A stretch of 64,000 nucleotides of DNA from Acidobacteriota bacterium (GTDB lineage Bacteria; Acidobacteriota; Blastocatellia; UBA7656): positions 73,410 through 137,409 of the forward strand of contig JBFMDH010000008.1 of NCBI GenBank assembly GCA_040754075.1, given 5' to 3'. The notes beneath the pieces are model-generated. The model worked only from the letters and a program-made list of their open reading frames with translations. It did not search any database and was not told where the DNA came from. Position 1 is the stretch's first letter; the number at the start of each line of letters is the position of its first letter. Positions 25,656-33,897 of the stretch are shown piece after piece. The translations under genes and the position numbers were made by a program.

Positions 25656-25982
25656 ATGAGTAAAAAAATTTATGTTGGCAATTTGTCTTATCACACAACC
25701 GAAAATGATTTGACCACGCTTTTTGAACAAGCCGGTCAGGTTGAATCCGTCAGTATCATTACCGACCGTGATACCGGTCGTTCCAAAGGTTTCGCCTTTG
25801 TAGAAATGAATAGTGAGGACGCGGACAAGGCGATTGCCCAGTTCAACGGAACCGAAGTCGATGGACGTTCGTTGACGGTCAACGAAGCGCGACCGCGTGA
25901 AGAGCGTTCCGGCGGACGTGGTGGATTCGGACGTAATAACGGTGGGCGTGGAGGACGCGGCGGCTACGGCAACCGCTACTAA
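25656..25982 (+). CDS. RRM RNA-binding protein with glycine-arginine tail
   Basis: 108 residues from the ATG at 25656 (AGGAG 5 bases upstream). An upstream in-frame extension exists but has no ribosome-binding site and is not RRM-like. One RNA-recognition motif: RNP2 is IYVGNL (residues 4-9) and RNP1 is KGFAFVEM (about 44-51). The last 25 residues are an RGG-type tail (GGRGGFGRNNGGRGG). Such proteins in cyanobacteria and other bacteria are RNA chaperones, often cold-induced. The DEAD-box helicase downstream fits a role in RNA remodelling. Confidence 0.93.
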   Translation: MSKKIYVGNLSYHTTENDLTTLFEQAGQVESVSIITDRDTGRSKGFAFVEMNSEDADKAIAQFNGTEVDGRSLTVNEARPREERSGGRGGFGRNNGGRGGRGGYGNRY

Positions 25983-26004
25983 TTTTCGGATTAACTAAAG
26001 GATG

Positions 26005-26037
26005 GTCGGGGTAAAAGCGATTCGCTTTTACCCTGAC
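26005..26037 (+). terminator. Strong hairpin after the RRM gene
   Basis: GGGTAAAAGCG pairs perfectly with CGCTTTTACCC (26009-26019 with 26023-26033) around a three-base loop, and flanking GTC/GAC extend the stem. There is no long T run directly after it, only TGACACTTTAAAACTTTT. It probably ends the rbp message or stabilises its 3' end. Confidence 0.6.
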
Positions 26038-26201
26038 ACTTTAAAACTTTTCAAAGCTGTTCGCGAACCATGGACTGGAAAATAAAGACAGATTCTGAAT
26101 GGTCATTAACCTACAGCAAACGGATACAATTCAATCACCGCTTTAATCTCCAATTCAAAATTTAAATATTGGCAAAGCGTGGTGTATCCAAAGTGAGATT
26201 C

Positions 26202-27410
26202 ATGAGTATTAAAACATTTCAAGAGTTGGGACTCGGAGCGCCGATTGTTAAGGCGCTCAGTAAACTCAACATAACGAATCCGACAGAGATTCAAAGTAAA
26301 ACCCTCCCGCTGGCGATGGCGGGGAATAACATTGTGGCTACGGCGCAAACCGGGTCAGGAAAAACCGCAGCATTTTTGCTGCCGATAATCGCCAGATTGA
26401 AGCCAACCGGAAAACTTCGAGCTGTGATTCTGGCTCCGACGCGTGAGCTTGCCAAACAGATTGAAACGAATGCGAAAAGTTTTGCTGCGGGGAGCGGACT
26501 TCGTTGCCTTTCGATTGTCGGCGGCGAAAGTTTTTCCAAACAATTTCAGGCTTTACGCGCAGGTGTCGATATTTTGATTGCCACGCCCGGACGATTGAAC
26601 GATTTAATCAATCGTAACGCCATTTCATTTAAGTTGATCGAAGTTTTTGTTCTTGATGAAGCCGACCGTATGCTGGATATGGGCTTTTTACCGCAGGTCA
26701 GACAACTCATCAAACATCTGCCGGTTAAACGACAAACGATGTTGATGACCGCGACGCTATCAAAGGCAGTTGAAAAGCTGGTATTTGAATTGATGCGCGA
26801 TTATGTGCGGGTTGACGCGAATCCTTTGACAACTACGGTTGAAACGCTCACCCAGAAAGCCTATCCGGTTCTGGCGCATGCCAAGACCCCGTTTTTACTG
26901 GCGTTGTTAAAAGAACAACCCAACAAAACCTTTTTGGTATTTACCCAGACGCGACATGGTGCAGATAAACTGGTGCGAATCCTGACTGCCAATAATCACC
27001 AGGCTGTCACATTGCATTCCAGCCGCAGTCAATCACAGCGCAATGCGGCGCTGGCGAAATTTCGTTCGGGTCGTGCCAGAGTCCTCGTGGCAACCGATAT
27101 TGCGGCGCGTGGCATTGATGTCGATGACATTGCCTTCGTCGTCAATTATGAAGTGCCCGCCACTGCGGAAGACTATATTCATCGCGTCGGGCGAACCGCA
27201 CGCGCCGGACGCGATGGGGCGGCAGTAACTTTGGTTAGCCCTGAAGAAGAGTTCACCCTGGAATCGATTGAACGGTCAACCGGCATCAAACTTGAACGAT
27301 TGCGCTTAAAGGGGTTTTCCGACGGGCGCTCTGAAAAGCAAATTCTGCTTGCAAATGAAATCAACCGCTTGCGGGCAATGCAGGCGCGTTCTTACAGACC
27401 ACGCGCCTAG
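26202..27410 (+). CDS. DEAD-box RNA helicase (RhlE type)
   Basis: 402 residues from the ATG at 26202 (a TTG at 26169 is an alternative). All helicase motifs are visible: Q motif region TFQELGLG, motif I AQTGSGKT, Ia PTRELAKQ, Ib TPGRL, II VLDEADRMLDMGF, III TATLS (variant of SAT), IV VFTQTRH, V ATDIAARGIDV and VI HRVGRTARAG. It unwinds short RNA duplexes with ATP. The C-terminal tail is short, so specificity for ribosome assembly or mRNA decay is unclear. It precedes infA by about 57 bases. Confidence 0.93.
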   Translation: MSIKTFQELGLGAPIVKALSKLNITNPTEIQSKTLPLAMAGNNIVATAQTGSGKTAAFLLPIIARLKPTGKLRAVILAPTRELAKQIETNAKSFAAGSGLRCLSIVGGESFSKQFQALRAGVDILIATPGRLNDLINRNAISFKLIEVFVLDEADRMLDMGFLPQVRQLIKHLPVKRQTMLMTATLSKAVEKLVFELMRDYVRVDANPLTTTVETLTQKAYPVLAHAKTPFLLALLKEQPNKTFLVFTQTRHGADKLVRILTANNHQAVTLHSSRSQSQRNAALAKFRSGRARVLVATDIAARGIDVDDIAFVVNYEVPATAEDYIHRVGRTARAGRDGAAVTLVSPEEEFTLESIERSTGIKLERLRLKGFSDGRSEKQILLANEINRLRAMQARSYRPRA

Positions 27411-27467
27411 GGTTAATTGGTCGATAACCATTTTGATGTTTATCAAAAAAGAAAGGAAAGGTGAGTT

Positions 27468-27686
27468 ATTAAAGAAGATATGATTTCCGCAGAAGGCGTT
27501 ATCCTCGAATGTGTTGGCAACACCAATTTCAAAGTGAAAATCGGTGAAGGTCATGAAATTCTCGCGCATTTGTCGGGGAAAATGCGCAAAAACTTTATCA
27601 AGGTTTTAGCCGGTGATCGGGTGGCGATTGAGTTGTCCCCTTATGATTTAACCAAGGGGCGAATCACGTACCGATATCGTAGTTAA
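27468..27686 (+). CDS. infA: Translation initiation factor IF-1, probable AUU start
   Basis: The family is clear: [45 protein letters not shown] spans the S1-like OB fold that sits in the ribosomal A site. The first ATG (27480) gives 68 residues but drops the conserved N-terminal KED. Four codons upstream is an in-frame ATT (27468), giving a start of the form Met-Lys-Glu-Asp-Met-Ile, as in other IF-1 proteins (72 residues). Ribosome-binding sequence AAGGTGAG lies just upstream of the ATT, while the ATG has only a weak one. An in-frame TGA at 27462 rules out a start further up. The ATT start is inferred. Confidence 0.85.
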   Translation: MKEDMISAEGVILECVGNTNFKVKIGEGHEILAHLSGKMRKNFIKVLAGDRVAIELSPYDLTKGRITYRYRS

Positions 27687-27740
27687 TAGCGGGTTGTTTA
27701 AATGGTCGCGAATCCCTTACGATAAATTGTTGTATAACGG

Positions 27741-28280
27741 GTGAATACTGAACCGCGCCGGGATGCGCTGGCTAACGAAAGTTATGCTTCCATGAAATTG
27801 TTGATTGGGAAAAAAGTCAATTATCCAAGTCAAGGTCCGTGCCTGATTGACGCTATCGAGGAAAAACTGATTGGCGGAAAACGGGTTACCTTTTATCAAT
27901 TGCAGGTTCTCAACGAGGGTGGGGGGAAATTGTTGGTTCCCGCAAACAAGGTTGAAAATGTTGGCATACGCCCTTTGCTCAAGAAAACCGAAATTCCCGG
28001 TTTGCTGGAACGATTGAGGCGAACTTCAAAATCAGATTTAAATTGTCGGGATCGCATTCGCCTGAATATGCAATTGCTCGCCACCGGTTCGGCATTTGAC
28101 CTTGCCGAAGTGGTCGAATCCTTGACGGATTTACGCGAGAAAAAAAGCCTGTCGTTTGGGGAACGAAAAACTTTGGAAAAAGCCAGGTGCCTGTTGATTT
28201 GTGAAATCTCGGAAGTCTTGGGAGAAACCAGAACCGAAGCGGAAGTTCGCATTAACCAGGCACTTGAAAAAGCTTGTTAA
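27741..28280 (+). CDS. CarD/CdnL-like RNA polymerase-binding regulator
   Basis: 179 residues from a GTG at 27741; an ATG 17 codons later (MKLLIGKKV) is a possible alternative. The N-terminal part, IGKKVNYPSQGPCLIDAIEE and LQVLNEGGGKLLVPANKVENVGIRPLL, is the Tudor-like RNA-polymerase-beta-interacting domain of CarD. The C-terminal helical part (SLSFGERKTLEKARCLLICEISEVLG) is the DNA-binding helical bundle. Such proteins stabilise open complexes at rRNA and other promoters. It follows infA by 54 bases. The family has members in Acidobacteria, Deltaproteobacteria and Actinobacteria. Confidence 0.85.
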   Translation: MNTEPRRDALANESYASMKLLIGKKVNYPSQGPCLIDAIEEKLIGGKRVTFYQLQVLNEGGGKLLVPANKVENVGIRPLLKKTEIPGLLERLRRTSKSDLNCRDRIRLNMQLLATGSAFDLAEVVESLTDLREKKSLSFGERKTLEKARCLLICEISEVLGETRTEAEVRINQALEKAC

Positions 28281-28284
28281 TCTA

Positions 28285-28593
28285 TCAACCCGCAAATGGC
28301 ACTCTAAAGCAGCCTGCAAAATAATTTACCGGGGTTGAGAAAGGGTTCTTTGGCTGCACCTTTATGTGGTCAAAGAGCGTTTCTTCGAGCAGTTTTACAG
28401 TAAGTTTTTTTCCACTGTTTAACCCTGGCTCAGTAAAATCAAGCGCCAACCGATAGGGATTAAACGCCAACTCGGTTTCACAAAAAACACACTTAACTAT
28501 CCGACCTCGACCCCCAACTTCATCGAATTGAGTCAATGATAAAGAGAAGCTGACTTTAATCGAACGGTTCGGGATGGTACAGTTAGTTTTCAT
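28285..28593 (-). CDS. Doubtful small PilZ-like protein
   Basis: A 102-residue frame from the ATG at 28593, with no clear ribosome-binding site. The middle, GGRGRIVKCVFCETELAFNPYRLALDFTEPG, has the feel of the C-terminal half of a PilZ (cyclic-di-GMP-binding) domain, but the RxxxR and (D/N)xSxxG binding motifs are not present. It may be a degenerate gene or chance. It occupies the otherwise empty 28281-28836 gap, which must also contain the promoter of the S9 peptidase gene. Confidence 0.28.
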   Translation of the reverse strand: MKTNCTIPNRSIKVSFSLSLTQFDEVGGRGRIVKCVFCETELAFNPYRLALDFTEPGLNSGKKLTVKLLEETLFDHIKVQPKNPFSTPVNYFAGCFRVPFAG

Positions 28594-28836
28594 TTTGCAT
28601 AAATCAGTGGAACAGTGGAAAATCAAATCGCCGACAGAAAATGGGCATCGGTTTGCCAAACGAAAAACCCAGCTTAATCAAAGCAGCTCATCAATCAATC
28701 CATTCCTTGATACGACGATCACGATTTTGCGATCACTTTTCCAGGAATCTTCGATTGATTCAAGGTCATTGCCGATGCAACAGTTACTCTCATCAGTGAT
28801 ATATAAGGTTTCAATGATTAAAAGGAGAATGACGCG

Positions 28837-30954
28837 ATGAAAAAAATAATCGCTAACATTTTGAGTGTGAAATTAGTTTTGAGTTTACTGCTGGCATTCA
28901 TCATTCAGTCACCTGCAACCCCTGCACAGGATCGACTGAAATTGATGCCGGGTTATGACCAATATCAGAAATTAAGCCGCGAAATTCCCGGATCGGTGAA
29001 AACCGGCGCGTTGCAAGTTGCCTGGAAAGACGGCGGCAAAGCTTTTGAATACCGCAAAGATGGCAAGCTTTTCCGCTATGACATCGCCACCAAACAGGCT
29101 ACGGAAGCCACTTCCACGTCAGGCGACGCCGCCAATGATGATATGATGGGGCGACGCCGCAGAGGCGGGCCCGAGCGTGGCAGACAATTCGATTCAGCTA
29201 CTTCACTGGATGGCAAACTCAAAGCTTTTCATCGCAACCGTAATCTCTTTTTAAGCAATGCCGATGGCTCGAATGAAATCGCCATCACCACCGATGGCGA
29301 CGAAAAGAAACGCATCAAATACGGAACCGCAAGCTGGGTATATGGCGAAGAACTCAATCAGACCACAGCGATGTGGTGGTCGCCGAATGGCAAAAAAATC
29401 GCCTACTATCGTTTTGATGAAAGCCCGGTTCCCGATTTCTTCCTGCAACTCGATCAGACCAAACTGCAAAGCCGCATGGACATCGAAGCCTACCCCAAAG
29501 CCGGGGTCAATAACCCCATCGTTGAACTGTTTGTCTATGACATCGACAGCAAAAAATCGACTCAGGTGGATGTTCGCGATGGCAAGCCGTTTGAAAATTC
29601 GGCAGTCGGGCATTATGTCTATGGCGTCACCTGGTCGCCCGACGGCACAGAACTTTTATTCAATCGCAGCAATCGACGACAGAACATTATGGAATTTACC
29701 GCGGCTAATCCGGAAACCGGCAAATGCCGCGTCGTGGTTCACGAAGAATGGTTGCCGAGTTGGGTTGATAATTCGCCCGAAATACGATTTTTAAAGGATG
29801 GCAAACGCTTCATCTGGGAATCGGAACGCACCGGCTGGAAAAATTATTATCTCTATGATTTGAGCGGCAAGTTGATTACCCCGCTTACCCAACATCAATT
29901 TGAAACCGCAAGCATCGTCCGCATTGATGAAGACACCAATACGTTTTATTACCTGGCGCGAAGCGGCGACAATCACATGAAAATGCAATTGCACCGCGTG
30001 GGACTCGATGGCAAAGGCGATAAACGGTTGACCGACCCGACCTTGAATCATGCGGTCAATCTTGCGCCTGATGGACAGTATTTTGTTGATGTCGCGCAAA
30101 CCCATGACACGCCACCGAGCACGCGGTTGGTTGATGCGACCGGTAAAGTCGTCGAAGAACTGGCGAAAAGCGACCTCACGAAATTTGAGGAATTGAAACT
30201 TAAAAAGATGGAACTCATCAAATATAAAGCCGCCGATGGGGTCACCGAACTTCACGGTTTGCTGAGTTTCCCATCCAATTTCGATCCCTCGAAAAAATAT
30301 CCATTGCTTGTGAGCGTCTATGCGGGACCGGCAACCAACGGGGCGCGCGAAACTTTTTCACCGCCAAGCCCGCTTACCGAATATGGGTTCCTGGTGGCTT
30401 CGCTCGATTCGCGTAGCGCCGCCGGACGCGGCAAGCGTTTCCTTGACGCTATCTATCAAAAACTCGGCGTCGTGGAAATTGATGACCAGGCGGCGGGCGT
30501 GAAATCGCTCTGGTCGCGATCTTATGTGGATAAAAATCGTGTAGGCATTTTCGGAACGTCTTACGGCGGATATTCTTCGGCGCTCGCGATTTTGCGTCAT
30601 CCAGATGTTTTCCAGGCGGCGTCGGCATCGTCGGCGGTGACGTCGTGGCATCACTATGACTCGATTTATACAGAGCGTTATATGTGGATTCCCCAGGAAA
30701 ATAAAGACGGATACGAAGCGGGCAACGCCATGAATTATGCGGACAAGCTGAAAGGTCGGTTGATGATTTATTATGGCACCGCCGATAACAACGTTCACCC
30801 GAACAATTCCATGCAATTGATTCGCGCTTTGCAAAATGCCGGAAAGAGTTTTGAAGTGCAGGTCGGTCCCGATGCCGGTCATTCAGGTTTGAATATGAAT
30901 CGCATGATGGAATTTTTTATTGAAAACCTGATGATGAAATCGGCGCAACAGTAA
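28837..30954 (+). CDS. Secreted dipeptidyl-peptidase IV-like serine peptidase (family S9)
   Basis: 705 residues with an AAAGGAG ribosome-binding site and an N-terminal signal peptide (about 30 residues ending near TPAQD). The first two thirds form the DPP-IV beta-propeller (SWVYGEELNQTTAMWWSPNGKKIAYYRFDE includes the double-Glu motif EE that binds the substrate amino-terminus). The C-terminal alpha/beta-hydrolase holds the triad: S575 in GTSYGGYSS, D650 in TADNNVHP and H682 in AGHSGLN. It removes dipeptides from the N-terminus of peptides outside the cytoplasm. An internal GRRRRGGPERGR insert at about residues 105-116 is unusual for the family. Confidence 0.92.
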   Translation: MKKIIANILSVKLVLSLLLAFIIQSPATPAQDRLKLMPGYDQYQKLSREIPGSVKTGALQVAWKDGGKAFEYRKDGKLFRYDIATKQATEATSTSGDAANDDMMGRRRRGGPERGRQFDSATSLDGKLKAFHRNRNLFLSNADGSNEIAITTDGDEKKRIKYGTASWVYGEELNQTTAMWWSPNGKKIAYYRFDESPVPDFFLQLDQTKLQSRMDIEAYPKAGVNNPIVELFVYDIDSKKSTQVDVRDGKPFENSAVGHYVYGVTWSPDGTELLFNRSNRRQNIMEFTAANPETGKCRVVVHEEWLPSWVDNSPEIRFLKDGKRFIWESERTGWKNYYLYDLSGKLITPLTQHQFETASIVRIDEDTNTFYYLARSGDNHMKMQLHRVGLDGKGDKRLTDPTLNHAVNLAPDGQYFVDVAQTHDTPPSTRLVDATGKVVEELAKSDLTKFEELKLKKMELIKYKAADGVTELHGLLSFPSNFDPSKKYPLLVSVYAGPATNGARETFSPPSPLTEYGFLVASLDSRSAAGRGKRFLDAIYQKLGVVEIDDQAAGVKSLWSRSYVDKNRVGIFGTSYGGYSSALAILRHPDVFQAASASSAVTSWHHYDSIYTERYMWIPQENKDGYEAGNAMNYADKLKGRLMIYYGTADNNVHPNNSMQLIRALQNAGKSFEVQVGPDAGHSGLNMNRMMEFFIENLMMKSAQQ

Positions 30955-31010
30955 AAATTTTTTCGCGCTTTCGGAAGCCTTCGATGCTTTGCATCAAGGC
31001 AGCAGCAGAG

Positions 31011-31100
31011 TACGGAACAAACGAAAATAACGAAACAAGCGGAACCGGCGAAACCAGCGATTTCCGTTTGTTCTGTTTATTCCGTCTGTTCCGTATTTTT
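31011..31100. repeat. Inverted pair of period-9 degenerate tandem repeats acting as convergent terminator
   Basis: Left arm units such as ACGGAACAA, ACGAAAATA, ACGAAACAA and GCGGAACCG run in register every nine bases (31012-31047). The right arm (31062-31095) is the complementary series GTTCTGTTT, ATTCCGTCT, GTTCCGTAT. The ends TACGGAACA/TGTTCCGTA pair perfectly and the whole forms an imperfect 33-bp stem, followed by TTTTT. It sits between the convergent S9 peptidase gene and the minus-strand gene at 31126, so it can end transcription from the plus strand. A second small hairpin (30978-31001) precedes it. Confidence 0.75.
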
Positions 31101-31125
31101 CTTAACACCTTTCGAGGGACTTCCC

Positions 31126-31680
31126 TCAATATCCGAGAGCTTTCAATTTTGCCCGAACCGCTTTTGCGGTGGTCAATCCTTCCAGATGAGTTTCAACGTC
31201 GGTCATTGAAACAAATTGTTTGCCATCCCAATCATAAACCAGTGAACCTTTAAACGGTTCTTCGCCGCTGCCGTTGCGATACTGTTCAAAAAGCAGAATC
31301 AGTTCAAACTGCGGGTCTTTATCGGCGTTGGCAAACATCACGGCATTTACGGAAAATTCAAATTGACCGGGAATGGCGTTGATGGCGGGCAATGAAAATT
31401 TTTTGTAGGAACCATCAGCATTGAGCGCCAACACCCAGCCTGAAAACCCTGCGCTTAATTCATCTGTCTTATCGAAAAGAATAACCACAGCTTTGGCGAA
31501 TGCGCCGAACTTGCCTTCAACAACCGTGTGTACCAGTTCGGTTTTCGCAGGAATAATTCTTTTGGCAAACGCCTCAAGCGATTCGCCTGCCTGGCGTTTC
31601 ATGATTTCCTGAGCATTACTTGAGATGACGAATGAAAATGACAAAAGCATTGGAATAAATTTACGGATTCCTTTTTTCAT
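31126..31680 (-). CDS. Secreted protein of unknown function
   Basis: 184 residues with AAAGGAG before the ATG at 31680 and a signal peptide (FIPMLLSFSFVISSNAQ, cleavage after about residue 23). No catalytic motif is recognised. The body alternates beta-strand-like stretches (VVILFDKTDELSAGFSGWVLAL, FELILLFEQYRNGSGEEPFKG), suggesting a compact secreted or periplasmic beta domain. It is last in a minus-strand run behind chrA, with a 26-base gap, so it is probably co-transcribed with it. Confidence 0.7.
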   Translation of the reverse strand: MKKGIRKFIPMLLSFSFVISSNAQEIMKRQAGESLEAFAKRIIPAKTELVHTVVEGKFGAFAKAVVILFDKTDELSAGFSGWVLALNADGSYKKFSLPAINAIPGQFEFSVNAVMFANADKDPQFELILLFEQYRNGSGEEPFKGSLVYDWDGKQFVSMTDVETHLEGLTTAKAVRAKLKALGY

Positions 31681-31706
31681 TCAGCCACTCCTTTACTCGC
31701 TTTGAG

Positions 31707-33032
31707 CTATCGCAATAGCGAGAATAAAAGACCAATTGCGCCGCCTGCAAGGACGACCCACAAGACATCTATTTTGAATCGGTAAAGCGCGATGAATGCT
31801 GCGATGCTCATGATCGCCGCAAACCAATTTATATCGGATAACCTGCCACTTGGAAAAATCACCGCAAGCCCGAATACCAGCGCAAGGTTTAAAATCACGC
31901 CGACCACTGCCGCGGTGACGCCTGAGAGCGCCGAAGTGAGCGAATGATTCTCGCGCAGTTTTTCAATGTAAGGCGCGCCTAACAAAATAAACATAAAAGA
32001 GGGTAGAAATGTCGTGTAGGTAGTAATCAACGCGCTTATCACACCTGCGGTGGTTTGCGATAAACCGTCAGGATTATTCCATCCCGACATAAAGCCGATA
32101 AATTGCAAAACCATAATCAGAGGCCCAGGTGTGGTTTCAGCAAGCGCCAGCCCATCAACCGCCTGCGACTGAGTAAGCCAGCCGTAGGAATCGACTGCCG
32201 CCTGCGTAACGTAAGCCAAAACTGCATAAGCTCCGCCAAAGGTCACAAATGCCGCCTGAGTAAAGAAGCGATAAAGTTTTGCAAGCGGGCTTTCCCAACC
32301 TCGCCACCAAATCAAAATGACAAATGGAATTGCCCAAAGTACGACAAAAACCGAAAAAGTTTTAATGCTGTGTAACAGGGGTTTTTGCGAGACGGTTTTG
32401 GCTGTTTGGGTTAATGATTGTTCAATAGTTGAAGCTGTTTTTGGCAGATTGAACCGTTTCAATAACAATCCCAAAATTGCCGCCGTAAAAACGATAAGCG
32501 GAAAGGGAACGTGCAGAAAATAGATAGCCATAAAAGCGAGACCAGCGATGATAAAGTGTTCCATTCGTTTCAAAGCCCGTTTGCCGATTTTCATAATGGC
32601 TTCGACGACAATGGCCACGACGACGGGTTTGAAACCGGAAAGGATGGCAATCACAAAAGGCACATTACCGAATCGCGCATAAATGTATGAGAGCGCAAGC
32701 AAGACCGCGATGGATGGCAAGACAAAAAATGAACCGGCGATGATGCCACCGCGTGTGCCGTGCAGCAACCAGCCGATATAGACCGCCAATTGTTGCGCTT
32801 CGGGGCCGGGCAGCAACATACAGAAGTTCAAGGCATGAAGAAAACGCTCTTCGGATATCCATTTCCGCCGATCAACCAGATCATTGTGCATCAGCGCAAT
32901 TTGACCGGCAGGACCGCCGAAATTGATAAACCCAAGTTTCAACCAATAGCGAAACGCTACCCGGAAATTGACTTCCTGCGATTGCGAATCATTCAGGTCA
33001 GACGCTTTGTCAGATTGCGGCGGTTTATTCAT
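31707..33032 (-). CDS. chrA: Chromate transporter, long-chain type
   Basis: 441 residues with two homologous CHR halves. The N-terminal half starts with [20 protein letters not shown], followed by [18 protein letters not shown]; the C-terminal half repeats the pattern with [20 protein letters not shown] and [17 protein letters not shown]. About ten transmembrane segments. Family members export chromate across the inner membrane with proton or sulfate coupling, giving resistance, though some have other anion substrates. The start is six bases from the stop of the amidohydrolase gene. No ChrB-type regulator is present. Confidence 0.9.
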   Translation of the reverse strand: MNKPPQSDKASDLNDSQSQEVNFRVAFRYWLKLGFINFGGPAGQIALMHNDLVDRRKWISEERFLHALNFCMLLPGPEAQQLAVYIGWLLHGTRGGIIAGSFFVLPSIAVLLALSYIYARFGNVPFVIAILSGFKPVVVAIVVEAIMKIGKRALKRMEHFIIAGLAFMAIYFLHVPFPLIVFTAAILGLLLKRFNLPKTASTIEQSLTQTAKTVSQKPLLHSIKTFSVFVVLWAIPFVILIWWRGWESPLAKLYRFFTQAAFVTFGGAYAVLAYVTQAAVDSYGWLTQSQAVDGLALAETTPGPLIMVLQFIGFMSGWNNPDGLSQTTAGVISALITTYTTFLPSFMFILLGAPYIEKLRENHSLTSALSGVTAAVVGVILNLALVFGLAVIFPSGRLSDINWFAAIMSIAAFIALYRFKIDVLWVVLAGGAIGLLFSLLR

Positions 33033-33038
33033 GAATAC

Positions 33039-33875
33039 CTATAACTTAAATACCCGTTTGGCATTTTCGCTTAAAAATTTTGCTTGTATATCATCCGGTA
33101 AATTGAGTTCGTAAACCTGCGCCACACATTTTTCCAATGCGAGTTGCGGAAAATTGGTTCCGAATAAGACTTTGTCTTTGCCATAGGTTTTCAGGTAATG
33201 AATCAATTGCGGGGGATAATAGCGCGGCAGATAAGCCGAGGTGTCGATAAAAACATTGGCGTGTTTCCAGGCGAGTCCAATCATCTCATCTGTCCACGGG
33301 TAGCCGATATGACCGCCAACGATTTTGAGTTCGGGAAAAGTGAGTGCCACTTCATCAAGGTATGGCACCGGGCGTCCGGTTTCCGAGGGCATCAATGGGC
33401 CAGTGTGTCCGACCTGTGTGCAAAACGGGATGTCCAATTCAATGCACTTTACATATAGCGGGTAATAGAGTTTATCGTTGGGCGGCAATTTCCAAAGCCA
33501 GGGCACTACGCGCAGGGCTTTAAATCCCCATTCTTTTACGGCGCGTTCGAGTTCCCGCACTGCTTCAACCGGTTTTTCGAGATTTACGGCGGCGATGCCT
33601 GCGAAGCGGTCAGGATAAGCGCGAATCATTTCGGCAATTTCATCATTCGAGAAAATCCAACTGCCCGGTCGATGCCACGCCGAAAGCATCAATTGATCAA
33701 CTCCGGCTTTGTCCATTTCCGCGATGATTTGTTCGCCTGAGAGTCCTTGTTCAACCAGGTGAGCCGAACCGGATTGTTGAAAAAGCCGAACAATTTCGGG
33801 CATTTTGGCAAACCCTTTAGCGTTTGCCGGTTGTGCCCAGGCATCAATGATGAATGGTTTTTGAGTTGTAGTCAT
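33039..33875 (-). CDS. Amidohydrolase family 2 (TIM-barrel metal-dependent hydrolase)
   Basis: 278 residues. The family is recognised from CTQVGHTGPLMPSETGRP, FPELKIVGGHIGYPWTDEM, NVFIDTSAYLPRYYPP and DKVLFGTNFPQLALEKC, which match the ACMSD/dicarboxylate-hydrolase group (Amidohydro_2). The N-terminal metal-binding HxH is not intact: the expected place reads IIDAWAQP, so metal binding may rest on the later histidines. The substrate is unknown; relatives act as decarboxylases or hydrolases of aromatic breakdown products. It lies 22 bases downstream of the TPR membrane protein gene. Confidence 0.8.
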   Translation of the reverse strand: MTTTQKPFIIDAWAQPANAKGFAKMPEIVRLFQQSGSAHLVEQGLSGEQIIAEMDKAGVDQLMLSAWHRPGSWIFSNDEIAEMIRAYPDRFAGIAAVNLEKPVEAVRELERAVKEWGFKALRVVPWLWKLPPNDKLYYPLYVKCIELDIPFCTQVGHTGPLMPSETGRPVPYLDEVALTFPELKIVGGHIGYPWTDEMIGLAWKHANVFIDTSAYLPRYYPPQLIHYLKTYGKDKVLFGTNFPQLALEKCVAQVYELNLPDDIQAKFLSENAKRVFKL

Positions 33876-33897
33876 AGGTTATCGAATCGTAATTGAT

